Below are positions 11,107 through 24,388 of a stretch of DNA of 64,000 nt, piece after piece. A program made the translations under genes and the position numbers. Origin of the DNA: Colletes latitarsis. Lineage: Eukaryota > Arthropoda > Insecta > Hymenoptera > Colletidae. The number at the start of each line of letters is the position of its first letter. Position 1 is the first letter of the stretch. Where the stretch lies: assembly GCF_051014445.1 (NCBI RefSeq), contig NW_027488365.1, forward strand, positions 1,054,001 through 1,118,000, given 5' to 3'. Under the pieces are notes generated by a model. It had not been told where the DNA came from. It made no database searches and was given only the letters and a program-made list of their open reading frames with translations.

Positions 11107-12021
11107 ATTTTTCGCATACTTGTTGGCCAGATCCTGGCCTTTTTCTGGTTTGGATCACGTAGTAATGCGGTACCACACCGAAACAGTCAGTAGAAGGTGG
11201 TTCCGATTAGTATTTTAGAGGATAACGCCGGTTATGTCTCGGTTAGCTCTGGGATTTGCCCCCATCAGGCTCGTACTTTCGCGTTTTTCGCATACTTGTT
11301 GGCCAGATCCTGCGTTTTTTCTGGTTTGGATTCCGTAGTAATGTGGTTCCACACCGAAACAGTCAATAAAAGCTGGTTCCGATTAGTATTTTAGAGGATA
11401 ACGCTGGTTATGTCTGAGTTAGTTCTGGTATTTGCAATCATCTGGCTCACACTTTCGCGTTTTTCGCATAGTTGCTGGCCAGATCCAGCGTTTTTTCTGC
11501 ATTGGATTCCGTAGTAATGTGGTTGCACACCGAAACAGTCAATTAATCCTGGTTGCGATTAATATTTTAGAGGATAACGCCGGCTATGTCTGGGTTAGGT
11601 CTGGGATTTGCCCTCATCAGGCTCGCCCTTTCGCATTTTTCGCATACTTGTTGGCCAGATCCTAGGCTTTTTCTGGTTTGGATCACGCAGTAATGCAGTA
11701 CCACACCGAGACTGTCAATTAAACCTGGTTGCGATTGATATTTTAGAGGATAACGCCGGTTATGTCCCGGTTAGGTCTGGGATTTGCCCCCATCGGGCTC
11801 GTACATTCGCATTTTTCGCATACTTGTTGGCCAGATCCGGAGGTTTTTCTGGATTGGATAACGTAGTAATGCGGTAACACACGGAAACAGTCAATTAAGC
11901 ATGGTTGAGATTAATATTTTAGAGGATAACGCCGGTTATGTCTCGGTTAGGTCTGGGATCTGCCCTCATCTGGCTCATACTTTCGCATTTCTCGCATACT
12001 TGGCCAGATCCTGGGTTTTTT
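11107..12021. repeat. 915-bp block, copy 1 of 3
   Basis: A block of about five units present at offsets 0, 2106 and 4877 bp. Markers are CAGTCAGTAGAAGGTGG, GTTAGCTCTGGG, CTGCATTGGATTCCG, ATGTGGTTGCACACC, ATCCGGAGGTTTTTC, GGATAACGTAG and GCATGGTTGAGATT. It ends where TTTTTTCGGGCTTGG replaces the TTTTTTCTGGTTTGG of the second and third copies. Confidence 0.85.
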
Positions 12022-12444
12022 CGGGCTTGGACCACGTAGTAATGTGGTACCACACTGAACCAGTCAATAAAAGCTGGTTCCGATTAGTATTTTAGAGGAT
12101 AACGCCGGTTAGGTCTGTGTTAGGTCTGGTTTTTGCCCTCATCTGGCTCGTACTTTCGCATTTTTAGCATACTTGTTGGCCAGATCCGGGGCTTTTTCTG
12201 GTTTATATCACGTAGTAATGTGGTACCACACTGTAACAGTAAACGAAACCTGGTTCCGATTAATATTTTGGAGGATAACTCTGGTTATGTCTCGGTTCGG
12301 TCTGGGATCTGCCCTCATCTGGCTCATACTTTCGCATTTCTCGCATACTTGGCCAGATCCTGGGTTTTTTCGGGCTTGGACCACGTAGTAATGTGGTACC
12401 ACACTGAACCAGTCAATAAAAGCTGGTTCCGATTAGTATTTTAG

Positions 12445-14890
12445 AGGGTAACGCTGGTTATATCTGGGTTAGTTCTGGTATTTGCAATCATCTGGCTCAT
12501 ACTTTCGCGTTTTTCGCATACTTGTTGGCCAGATCCTGCGTTTTTTCTGGTTTGGTTCCCGCAGTAGTGTGGTTCCACACCGAAACAGTCAATCAAACCT
12601 GGTTGCCATCAATATTTTAGAGGATAACGACGGTTTGGTCTGGGTTAGGTCTGGTATTTGCCCTCATCTGGCTCGTACTTTCGCATTTTTCTCATACTTG
12701 GTGGACAGAGCCTGGCCTTTTTCTGGTTTGGATCACGTAGTAATGCGGTACCACACCGAAACTGTCAATTAAGCCTGGTTGCGATTGATATTTTAGAGGA
12801 TAACGCCGGTTATGTCTCGGTTAGGTCTGGGATTTGCCCTCATCGGGCTCGTACATTCGCATTTTTCGCATACTTGTTGGCCAGATCCGGGGGTTTTTCT
12901 GGATTGGATCACGTAGTAATGCGGTAACACACGGAAACAGTCAATTAAGCATGGTTGAGATTAATATTTTAGAGGATAACGCTGGTTATATCTGGGTTAG
13001 TTCTGGTATTTGCAATCATCTGGCTCATACTTTCGCGTTTTTCGCATACTTGTTGGCCAGATCCTGCGTTTTTTCTGGTTTGGTTCCCGCAGTAGTGTGG
13101 TTCCACACCGAAACAGTCAATCAAACCTGGTTGCCATCAATATTTTAGAGGATAACGACGGTTTGGTCTGGGTTAGGTCTGATATTTGCCCTCATCTGGC
13201 TCGTGCTTCCGCATTTTTCGCATACTTGTTGGCCAGATCCTGGCCTTTTTCTGGTTTGGATCACGTAGTAATGCGGTACCACACCGAAACAGTCAGTAGA
13301 AGGTGGTTCCGATTAGTATTTTAGAGGATAACGCCGGTTATGTCTCGGTTAGCTCTGGGATTTGCCCCCATCAGGCTCGTACTTTCGCGTTTTTCGCATA
13401 CTTGTTGGCCAGATCCTGCGTTTTTTCTGGTTTGGATTCCGTAGTAATGTGGTTCCACACCGAAACAGTCAATAGAAGCTGGTTCCGATTAGTATTTTAG
13501 AGGATAACGCTGGTTATGTCTGAGTTAGTTCTGGTATTTGCAATCATCTGGCTCACACTTTCGCGTTTTTCGCATAGTTGCTGGCCAGATCCAGCGTTTT
13601 TTCTGCATTGGATTCCGTAATAATGTGGTTGCACACCGAAACAGTCAATTAATCCTGGTTGCGATTAATATTTTAGAGGATAACGCCGGCTATGTCTGGG
13701 TTGGGTCTGGGATTTGCCCTCATCAGGCTCGTACTTTCGCATTTTTCGCATACTTGTTGGCCAGATCCTAGGCTTTTTCTGGTTTGGATCACGCAGTAAT
13801 GCAGTACCACACCGAGACTGTCTGTTAAACCTGGTTGCGATTGATATTTTAGAGGATAACGCCGGTTATGTCTCGGTTAGGTCTGGGATTTGCCCCCATC
13901 GGGCTCGTACATTCGCATTATTCGCATACTTGTTGGCCAGATCCGGAGGTTTTTCTGGATTGGATAACGTAGTAATGCGGTAACACACGGAAACAGTCAA
14001 TTAAGCATGGTCGAGATTAATATTTTAGAGGATAACGCCGGTTATGTCTCGGTTAGGTCTGGGATCTGCCCTCATCTGGCTCATACTTTCGCATTTCTCG
14101 CATACTTGGCCAGATCCTGGGTTTTTTCTGGTTTGGATCCCGTAGTTATGCGGTTCCACCACGAAACAGTCGATTAAACCTGGTTGCAATTTATATTTTA
14201 GAGGATAACGCCGGTTAGGTCTGTGTTAGGTCTGGTTTTTGCCCTCATCTGGCTCGTACTTTCGCATTTTTAGCATACTTGTTGGCCAGATCCTGGGTTT
14301 TTTCGGGCTTGGACCACGTAGTAATGTGGTACCACACTGAACCAGTCAATAAAAGCTGGTTCCGATTAGTATTTTAGAGGATAACGCTGGTTATATCTGG
14401 GTTAGTTCTGGTATTTGCAATCATCTGGCTCATACTTTCGCGTTTTTCGCATACTTGTTGGCCAGATCCTGCGTTTTTTCTGGTTTGGTTCCCGCAGTAG
14501 TGTGGTTCCAGACCGAAACAGTCAATCAAACCTGGTTGCCATCAATATTTTAGAGGATAACGACGGTTTGGTCTGGGTTAGGTCTGGTATTTGCCCCCAT
14601 CTGGCTCGTACTTTCGCATTTTTCTCATACTTGGTGGACAGAGCCTGGCCTTTTTCTGGTTTGGATCACGTAGTAATGCGGTACCACACCGAAACTGTCA
14701 ATTAAGCCTGGTTGCGATTGATATTTTAGAGGATAACGCCGGTTATGTCTCGGTTAGGTCTGGGATTTGCCCTCATCGGGCTCGTACATTCGCATTTTTC
14801 GCATACTTGTTGGCCAGATCCGGGGGTTTTTCTGGATTGGATCACGTAGTAATGCGGTAACACACAGAAACAGTCAATTAAGCATGGTTG
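12445..14890. repeat. three copies of a GGTTCCCGCAGTAG-type segment
   Basis: Segments beginning near 12,450, 12,978 and 14,383 share TTATATCTGGG, TGGTTCCCGCAGTAGTG, CAATCAAACC, TTGCCATCAATATT and ACGACGGTTTGGTC. The first two are 528 bp (three units) apart. The first and third are 1933 bp (eleven units) apart and also share TTGGTGGACAGAGCC. Copy 3 has a private CCAGACCG change. They interleave with the 915-bp blocks, so the order is a patchwork rather than a simple periodic array. Confidence 0.75.
13213..14127. repeat. 915-bp block, copy 2 of 3
   Basis: It carries the same ordered markers as the copy 2106 bp upstream. The match to copy 3 is longer (13213-14291 against 15984-17062) and includes GTAGTTATGCGGTTCC and TTTTTAGCATACTTG, so copies 2 and 3 share a more recent ancestor at their right side. 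Private changes include CTGTCTGTTAAACC and CATGGTCGAGATT. Confidence 0.85.
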
Positions 14891-15424
14891 AGATTAATAT
14901 TTTAGAGGATAACGCCGGTTATGTCTCGGTTAGGTCTGGGATCTGCCCTCATCTGGCTCATACTTACGCATTTCTCGCATACTTGGCCAGATCCTGGGTT
15001 TTTTCTGGTTTGGATCCCGTAGTAATGCGGTTCCACAACGAAACAGTCGATTAAACCTGGTTGTAAGTTGTATTTTAGAGGATAACGCCGGTTAGGTCTG
15101 CGTTAGGTCTGGTATTTGCCCTCATCTGGCTCGTACTTTCGCATTTTTAGCATACTTGTTGGCCAGATCCGGGGCTTTTTCAGGTTTGGATCACCTAGTA
15201 ATGTGGTACCACACTGAAACAGCCAATAAAAGCTGGTTCCGATTAGTACTTTAGAGGATAACGCTGGTTATGTCTGGGTTAGTTCTGGTATTTGCAATCA
15301 TCTGGCTCATACTTTCGCGTTTTTCGCATACTTGTTGGCCAGATCCTGCGTTTTTTCTGGTTTGGATCACGTAGTAATGTGGTACCACACTGAAACAGTC
15401 AATAGAAAGTGGTTCCGATTAGTA

Positions 15425-15561
15425 TTTTTGAGGATAACGCTGGTTATGTCTGGGTTAGTTCTTGTATTTGCAATCATCCGGCTCATACTTTCGCGTTTTT
15501 CGATCCCGTAGTAATGTGGTTCCACACAGAAACAGTCAATTAAACCTGGTTGCGATTAATA
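15425..15561. repeat. 137-bp short satellite unit, copy 3
   Basis: Landmarks at 15425 and 15562 are 137 bp apart, with the identical TTTTTCGATCCCG junction. The following unit shares TTTTTGGGGATAACG with the copy 5053 bp upstream, so all three short units descend from one deletion and were spread by block duplication. Confidence 0.9.
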
Positions 15562-15983
15562 TTTTTGGGGATAACGCCGGTTTTGTATGGGTTAGGTCTG
15601 GTATTTGCCCTCATCTGGCTCGTGCTTCCGCATTTTTCGCATACTTGTTGGCCAGATCCTGGCCTTTTTCTGGTTTGTATCACGTAGCAATGCCGTACCA
15701 CACCGAAACAATCAATTACACCTGGTTGCGATTAATATTTTAGAGGATAACGCCGGTTATGTCTCGGTTAGGTCTGAGATTTGCCCTCATCTGGCTCGTA
15801 CTTTCGCATTTTTCGCATACTTGTTGGGCAGATCCTGGGCTTTTTCTGGTTTGGATCACGAAGTAATGTGGTACCACACTGAAACAGCCGATAAAAGCTG
15901 GTTCCGATTAGTATTTTAGAGGATAACGCTGGATATGTCTGGGTTAGTTCTGGTATTTGCAATCATCTGGCTCATACTTTCGC

Positions 15984-16898
15984 ATTTTTCGCATACTTGT
16001 TGGCCAGATCCTGGCCTTTTTCTGCTTTGGATCACGTAGTAATGAGGTACCACACCGAAACAGTCAGTAGAAGGTGGTTCCGATTAGTATTTTAGAGGAT
16101 AACGCCGGTTATGTCTCGGTTAGCTCTGGGATTTGCCCCCATCAGGCTCGTACTTTCGCGTTTTTCGCATACTTGTTGGCCAGATCCTGCGTTTTTTCTG
16201 GTTTGGATTCCGTAGTAATGTGGTTCCACACCGAAACAGTCAATAAGAGCTGGTTCCGATTAGTATTTTAGAGGATAACGCTGGTTATGTCTGAGTTAGT
16301 TCTGGTATTTGCAATCATCTGGCTCACACTTTCGCGTTTTTCGCATAGTTGCTGGCCAGATCCAGCGTTTTTTCTGCATTGGATTCCGTAGTAATGTGGT
16401 TGCACACCGAAACAGTCAATTAATCCTGGTTGCGATTAATATTTTAGAGGATAACGCCTGCTATGTCTGGGTTAGGTCTGGGATTTGCCCTCATCAGGCT
16501 CGTACTTTCGCATTTTTCGCATACTTATTGGCCAGATCCTAGGCTTTTTCTGGTTTGGATCACGCAGTAATGCAGTACCACACCGAGACTGTCAATTAAA
16601 CCTGGTTGCGATTGATATTTTAGAGGATAACGCCGGTTATGTCTCGGTTAGGTCTGGGATTTGCCCCCATCGGGCTCGTACATTCGCATTATTCGCATAC
16701 TTGTTGGCCAGATCCGGAGGTTTTTCTGGATTGGATAACGTAGTAATGCGGTAACACACGGAAACAGTCAATTAAGCATGGTTGAGATTAATATTTTAGA
16801 GGATAACGCCGGTTATGTCTCGGTTAGGTCTGGGATCTGCCCTCATCTGGCTCATACTTTCGCATTTCTCGCATACTTGGCCAGATCCTGGGTTTTTT
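15984..16898. repeat. 915-bp block, copy 3 of 3
   Basis: It has the same markers at offset 4877 from copy 1. This copy runs directly into the first superunit: the sequence beginning at 16837 inside it is what recurs at 27730. It therefore ties the intermediate domain to the young superunits. Confidence 0.85.
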
Positions 16899-19800
16899 CT
16901 GGTTTGGATCCCGTAGTTATGCGGTTCCACAACGAAACAGTCGATTAAACCTGGTTGCAATTTATATTTTAGAGGATAACGCCGGTTAGGTCTGTGTTAG
17001 GTCTGCTTTTTGCCCTCATCTGGCTCGTACTTTCGCATTTTTAGCATACTTGTTGGCCAGATCCGGGGCTTTTTCTGGTTTGGATCACGTAGTAATGTGG
17101 TACCACACTGTAACAGTAAACGAAACCTGGTTCCGATTAATATTTTAGAGGATAACTCTGGTTATGTCACGGTTCGGTCTGGGATCTGCCCTCATCTGGC
17201 TCATACTTTCGCATTTCTCGCATACTTGGCCAGATCCTGGGTTTTTTCGGGCTTGGACCACGTAGTAATGTGGTACCACACTGAACCAGTCAATAAAAGC
17301 TGGTTCCGATTAGTATTTTAGAGGATAACGCTGGTTATATCTGGGTTAGTTCTGGTATTTGCAATCATCTGGCACGTACTTTCGCATTTTTCGCATACTT
17401 GGTGGACAGAGCCTGGCCTTTTTCTGGATTGGATCACGTAGTAATGCGGTACCACACCGAAACTGTCAATTAAGCCTGGTTGCGCTTGATATTTTAGAGG
17501 ATAACGCCTGTTATGTCTCGGATAGGTCTGGGGTTTGCCCTCATCAGGCTCGTACTTTCGCATTATTCGCATACTTGTTGGCCAGATCCAGGGCTTTTTC
17601 TGGATCGGATCATGTAGTAATGCGGTACCACACCGAAACAGTCAATTAAACCTGGTTGCGATTAATATTTTAGAGGATAACGCCGGATATGTCTGGGTTG
17701 GTTCTGGTATTTGCCATCATCTGGCTCGTACTTTCGCATTTTTCGCATACTTGTTGGCCAGTTCCTGGCCTTTTTCTGGTTTGGATCACGTAGTAGTGTG
17801 GTACCACACTGAAACAGTCAATAAAAGCTGGTTCCGAATAGTATTTTAGAGGATAACGCTGGTTATGTCTGGGTTAGTTCTGGTATTTGCAATCATCTGG
17901 CTCGTACTTTCGCATTTTTCGCATACTTGTTGGCCAGTTCCTGGCCTTTTTCTGGTTTGGATCACGTAGTAATGTGGTACCACACTGAAACAGTCAATAA
18001 AAGCTGGTTCCGAATAGTATTTTAGAGGATAACGCTGGTTATGTCTGGGTTAGTTCTGGTATTTGCAATCATCTGGATAGTATGTTCACGTTTTTCGCAT
18101 ACTTGTTGGGCAGTTCCTGGCCTTTTTCAGGTTTGGATCACGTAGTAATGTGGTACCGCACTGAAACAGTCAATTAAACCTGGTTGCGATTAGTATTTTA
18201 GAGGAGAACGCTGGTTACGTCTGGGTTAGTTCTGGTATTTGCAATCATCTGGCTCATACTTTCGCGTTTTTCGCATAGTTGTTGTCCAGATCCAGCGTTT
18301 TTGCTGGATTGGATCCCGTAGTGATGTGGTTCCATACCAAACCAGTCAATTAAACCTGGTTGCGATTAATATTTTAGAGGATAACGCCGGCTATGTCTCG
18401 GTTAGGTCTGGGCTTTGCCCTCATCTGGCTCGTACTTTCGCGTTTTTCGCATACTTGATGGCCAGATCCAGCGTTTTTTCGGGATTGGATTCCGTAGTAA
18501 TGTTGTTCCACGCCGAAACAGTCAATTAATCCTAGTTGCGATTAATATTTTAGAGGATAAGGCCGGTTATGTCTCGGTAAGGTCTGGGATTTGCCCTCAT
18601 CTGGCTCGTACTTTCGCATTTTTCGCATACTGGTTGGCCAGATCCTGGGCTTTTTCTGGTTTGGATCACGTAATAATGTGGTACCACACTGAAACAGTCA
18701 ATAAAAGCTGGTTCCGATTAGTATTTTACAGGATAACGCTGGTTATGTCTGGGTTAGTTCTGGTATTTGGAATCATCTGGCTCATACTTTCGCATTTTTC
18801 GCATACTTGTTGGCCAGATCCTGGCCTTTTTCTGGTTCGGAACACGTAGTAATGCGGTACCACACCGAAACAGTCAATTAAACCTGGTTGCGATCAATAT
18901 TTTAGAGGATAGCGCCGGTTATGTCTGGATTAGGTCTGGTACTTCCCCTCATCTGGCTCGTACTTTCGCATTTTCGCATACTTGTTGGCCAGATCCAGGC
19001 CTCTTTCTGGTTTGGATCCCGTAGGAATGAGTTTCCACACTGAAGCAGTCAATTAAACCAGCTTGCGATTAATATTTTAGTGGATAACGCCGGTTATGTC
19101 TGTGTTAGGTCTGGTATTTGCCCTCATCTGACACGTACTTTCGCATTTTTCGCATACTTGTTGGCCAGATTCTGGCCTTTTTCTGGTTTGGAACACGTAG
19201 TAATGCGGTACGACACCGAAACAGTCGATTAAACCTGGTTGCGATTAATATTTTAAAGGATTACGCCGGTTATGTCTGGGTTAGTTCTGGTATTTGCAAT
19301 CATCTGGCTCATAATTTCGCGCTTTTCGCATACTTGTTGGCCAGATCTTGGCCTTTTTCTGGTTTGGATCACGTAGTAATGTAGTACCACACTGAAACAG
19401 TCAATAGAAGCTGGTTCCGATAAATATTTTAGAGGATAACGCCGGCTATGTCTCGGTTAGGTCTGGGATTTGCCCTCATCTGGCTCATAATTTCGCGCTT
19501 TTCGCATACTTGTTGGCCAGATCTTGGCCTTTTTCTGGTTTGGAACACGTAGTAATGCGGTACCACACCGAAACAGTCAATTAAACCTGGTTGCGATTAA
19601 TATTTTAGGGGATAACGCCGGTTATGTCTCGGTTAGGTGTTGTATTTGCCCTCATCTGGCTCGTACTTTCGCATTTTTCGCATACTTGTTGGCAAAATCC
19701 TGGGTTTTTTCTGGGTTGGATCACGCAGTAATGCGGTACCACACCGAGACAGCCAATTAAACCTGCTTGCGATTAATATTTTAAAGGATTACGCCGGTTA

Positions 19801-22630
19801 TGTCTGGGTTAGTTCTGGTATTTGCAATCATCTGGCTCATAATTTCGCGTTTTTCGCTTACTAGTTGGCCAGATCCTGGATTTTTTTCTGGTTTGGATCC
19901 CGTAGTAATGTGGTTCCTCAACGAAACAGTCATTTAAACCTGGTTGCGATTAATATTTTAGAGGATAACGCCTGTTATGTCTGTTTTCGGTCTGGTATTT
20001 GCCCTCATCTGGCTCGTACTTTCGCATTTTTCGCATACTTGTTGGCCAGATCCTGGCCTTTTTCAGGTTTGGATCACGTAGTGATGTGGTACCACACAGA
20101 AACAGTCAATAGAAGCTGGTTCCGATTAGTATTTTAGAGGATAACGCCGGTTATGTCTCGGTTAGGTCTGGGATTTGCCGTCATCAGGCTCGTAGTTTCG
20201 CATTTTTCGCATACTTGTTGGCCAGATCCATGTGTTTTTCTGGTTTGGATCACGCAGTAATGCGGTACCACACCGAAAGAGTCAATTAAACCTGGTTGCG
20301 ATTAGTATTTTAGAGGATAACGCTGGTTATGTCTGGGTCAGTTCTGGTAAATGCCCTCATCTGCCTCGTACTTTCGCATTTTTCGTATACTTGTTGGCCA
20401 GATCTTGGCCTTTTTCTGGTTTGGATCACGTAGTAATGTAGTACCACACTGAAACAGTCAATAGAAGCTGGTTCCGATTAATATTTTAGGGGATAACGCC
20501 GGTTATGTCTCGGTTAGGTGTTGTATTTGCCCTCATCTGGCTCGCACTTTCGCATTTTTCGCTTACTCGTTGGCCAGATCCTGGGTTTTTTTCTGGTTCG
20601 GATCCCGTAGTAATGTGGCTCCTCAACGAAACAGTCAATTAAACCTTGTTGCGATAAATATTTTGAGGATAACGCCGGTTATGTCTGTGTTAGGTCTGGT
20701 ACTTGCCATCATTTGGCTCGTACTTTCGCATTTTTCGCATACTTGTTGGCCAGTTCCTGGCCTTTTTCTGGTTTGGATCACGTAGTAATGTGGTACCACA
20801 CTGAAACAGTCAATAAAAGCTGGTCCCGAATAGTATTTTAGAGGATTACGCCGGTTATGTCTGGGTTAGTTCTGGTAATTGCAATCATCTGGCTCATACT
20901 TCCGCGTTTCGCATACTTGTTGGCCAGATCCTGCGTTTTTTCTGGTTTGAATCCCGTATTAATGTGGTTCCACACCGAAACAGTCAATTAAACCAGGTTG
21001 CGATTAGTATTTTAGAGGATAGCGCTGGTTATGTCTGGGTCAGTTCTGGTATTTGCAATCATTTGGCTCATACTTTCGCGTTTTTCGCATGGTTGTTGGC
21101 CAGATCCAGCGTTTTTTCTGGATTGAATCCCGTAGTAATGTGGTTCCACACCGAAACAGTCAATTAAACCTGGTTGCGATTAATATTTTAGAGGATAACG
21201 CCGGCTATGTCTCGGTTAGGTCTGGGATTTGCCCTCATCTGGCTCGTACTTTCGCATTTTTCGCATACTTGTAGCCAGATCCTGTGCTTTTTCTGGTATG
21301 GATCACGTAGTAATGTGGACCCACACTGAAACAGTCAATAAAAGCTTGTTCCGATTAGCATTTTAGATGATAACGCTGGTTATGACTGGGTCAGTTCTGG
21401 TATTTGCAATCATCTAGCTCGTACTTTCGCATTTTCGTACACTTGTTGGCCAGTTCTTGTCCTTTTTCTGGTTTGGATCACGTAGTAATGTAGTACCACA
21501 CTGACACAGTCAATAAAAGCTAGTTCCGATTAGCATTTTAGATGATAACGCTGTTTATGACTGGGTCAATTCTGGTATTTGGAATCATCTAGCTCGTACT
21601 TTCGCATTTTCGTACACTTGTTGGCCAGTTCTTGGCCTTTTTCTGGTTTGGATCACGCAGTAATGTAGTACCACACTGAAACAGTCAATAGAATCTGGTT
21701 CCGATTAGTACTTTAGAGGTTAACGCCGTTTATGTCTCGGTTAGGTCTGGGATTTGCAATCATCAGGCTCGTAGTTTCGCATATTTCGCATACTTGTTGG
21801 CCAGATCCAGGGGTTTTTCTGGTTTGGATCACGTAGTAATGCGGTACCACACCGAAACAGTCAATTAAACCTGGTTGCGATTAATATTTCAGAGGATAAC
21901 GCCGGTTATGTCTCGGTTAGTTCTGGGATTTGCCCTCATCTGGCTCGTACTTTCGCATTTTTCGCATACTTGTTGGCCAGATCCTGGGTTTTTTTCTGGT
22001 TTGGATCCCGTAGTAATGTGGTTCCTCAACGAAACAGTCAACTAAACCTGGTTGCGATTAATATTTTAGAGGATAACGCCGGTTATGTCTGTGTTAGGTC
22101 TGGTATTTGCCCTCATCTGGCTCGTACTTTCGCATTTTTCGCATACTTGTTGGCAAAATCCTGGGCTTTTTCTGGGTTGGATCACGCAGTAATGCGGTAC
22201 CACACTGAGACAGTCAATTAAACCTGGTTGCGATTAATATTTCAGAGGATAACGCCGGTTATGTCTCGGTTAGTTCTGGGATTTGCCCTCATCTGGCTCG
22301 TAGTTTCGCATTTTTCGCATACTTGTTGGCCAGATCCTGGACTTTTTCTGGTTTGGATCACGTAGTGGTGTGGTACCACACGGAAACAGTCAACAAAGGA
22401 TGGCCCCGATTAGCATTTTAGATGATAACACTGGTTATGTCTGGGTTAGATCTGGCATTTGAAATCATCTGGCTGATACTTTCGCGTTTTTCGCATACTT
22501 GATGGCCAGATCTTGGCCTTTTTCTGGTTTGGATCACGTAGTAATGTAGTACCACACTGAAACAGTCAATAGAAGCTGGTTCCGATTAGTATTTTAGAGG
22601 ATAAAGCCGGTTATGTCTCGGTTATGTCTG

Positions 22631-24388
22631 GGATTTGCCCTCATTGGGCTCGTAGTTTCACATTTTTCGCATACTTGTTGGCCAGATCCAGGGGTCTTTC
22701 TGGTTTGGATCACGTAGTAATGCGGTACCACACCGAAACAGTCAATTAAACCTGGTTGCGATTAATATTTTAGGGGATAACGCCGGTTATGTCTCGGTTA
22801 GGTGTTGTATTTGCCATCATCAGGCTCGTACTTTCGCATTTTTCGCATACTTGTTGGCAAAATCCTGGGCTTTTTCTGGTTTGGATCACGCAGTAATGCG
22901 GTACCACACTGAGACAGTCAATTAAACCTTGTTGCGATTAATATTTTAAAGGATTACGCTGGTTATGTCTGGGTTAGTTCTGGTATTTGCAATCATCTGG
23001 CTCACAATTTCGCGTTTTTCGCTTACTAGTTGGCCAGATCCTGGGTTTCTTTCTGGTTTGGAACCCGTAGAAATGTGGTTCCTCAACGAGACAGTCAATT
23101 AAACCTGGTCGCGATTAATATTTTAGAGGATAACGCCGGTAATGTCTGTGCTCGGTCTGGTATTCGCCATCATCTGGCTCGTACTTTCGCGTTTTTCGCA
23201 TACTTGTTAGCCAGATCTTCGCCTTTTTCTGGTTTGGATCACGTAGGAATGTAATACCACACTGAAACAGTCAATAGAATCTGGTTCCGATTAGTATTTT
23301 AGAGGATAACGCCGGTTATGTCTCGGTTAGGTCTGGGATTTGCCCTCATCAGGCTCGTACTTTGTCATTTTTCGCATGCTTGTTGGCAAAATCCTGGGCT
23401 TCTTCTGGTTTGGATCACGCAGTAATGCGGTACCACACCGAGACAGCCAATTAAACCTTGTTGCGATTAATATTTTAAAGGATTACGCTGGTTATGTCAG
23501 AGTTAGTTCTGGTATTTGCAATCATCTGGCTCATACTTTCGCGTTTTCGCATACTTGTTGGCCAGATCCTGCCTTTTTTCTGGTTTGAATCCCGTATTAG
23601 TGTGGTTCCACACCGAAACAGTCAATTAAACCAGGTTGCGATTAGTATTTTAGAGGATAACGCTGGTTATGTCTGGGTCAGTTCTGGTATTTGCAATCAT
23701 CTGGCTCATACTTTCGCGTTTTTCGCATAGATGTTGGCCAGATCCAGCGTTTTTTCTGGATTGGATCCCGTAGTAATGTGGTTCCACACCGAAACAGTCA
23801 ATTAAACCTGGTTGCGATTAATATTTTAGAGAATAATGCCGGCTATGTCTCGGTTAGGTCTGGGATTTGCCCTCATCAGGCTCGTACTTTCGCATTTTTC
23901 GCATACTTGTAGCCAGATCCTGTGCGTTTTCTGGTTTGGATCACGTAGTAATGTGGACCCACACTGAAACAGCCAATAAAAGCTTGTTCCGATTAGCATT
24001 TTAGATGATAACGCTGGTTATGACTGAGTCAGTTCTGGTATTTGCAATCATCTAGCTCATACTTTCGCGTTTTCGCATACTTGTTGGCCAGATCCTGCGT
24101 TTTTTCTGGCTTGAATCCCGTATTAATGTGGTTCCACACCGAAACAGTCAATTAAACCAGGTTGCGATTAGTATTTTAGAGGATAACGCTGGTTGTGTCT
24201 GGGTCAGTTCTGGTATTTGCAATAATCTGGTTCATACTTTCGCGTTTTTCGCATAGATGTTGGCCAGATCCAGCGTTTTTTCTGGATTGGATCCCGTAGT
24301 AATATGGTTCCACACCGGAACAGTTAATTAAACCTGGTTGCGATTAATATTTTAGAGGATAACGCTGGCTATGTCTCGGTTAGGTCTG
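22631..24388. repeat. ten-unit block (1,758 bp), superunit 1, first copy
   Basis: It repeats at an offset of 1,758 bp. It starts at CCCTCATTGGGCTCGTAG and contains the markers TTTCTTTCTGGTTTGG, AACCCGTAGAAATG, ACTTTGTCATTTTTCGC, GCATGCTTGTTGG and GAGAATAATGCCGG. The sequence left of about 22,620 diverges from that left of 24,389, which fixes the boundary. Confidence 0.88.
23742..23761. other. representative hairpin in CCAGCG-type units
   Basis: ATCCAG (23742-23747) and CTGGAT (23756-23761) face each other across an 8-base CGTTTTTT loop. With one unpaired base the stem can extend to CCAGATCCAG against CTGGATTGG. This unit type, marked by CGCATAGATG or CGCATAGTTG, recurs near 8.0, 8.7, 11.4, 13.5, 16.3, 18.2, 21.1, 23.7 and 25.5 kb and in later superunits. 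Confidence 0.7.

Noticed and set aside
18415..18849. 144-codon open frame, repeated at 29308-29742
   Set aside because: It consists of adjoining satellite units, with the AATTAA stop altered or out of frame. Its repetition reflects the superunit duplication, not gene conservation.
20610..20630. tRNA B-box-like GGTTCGGATCC
   Set aside because: It lacks the conserved A of GGTTCGANNCC, no A-box or cloverleaf surrounds it, and it is a rare variant of the common GGTTTGGATCC.
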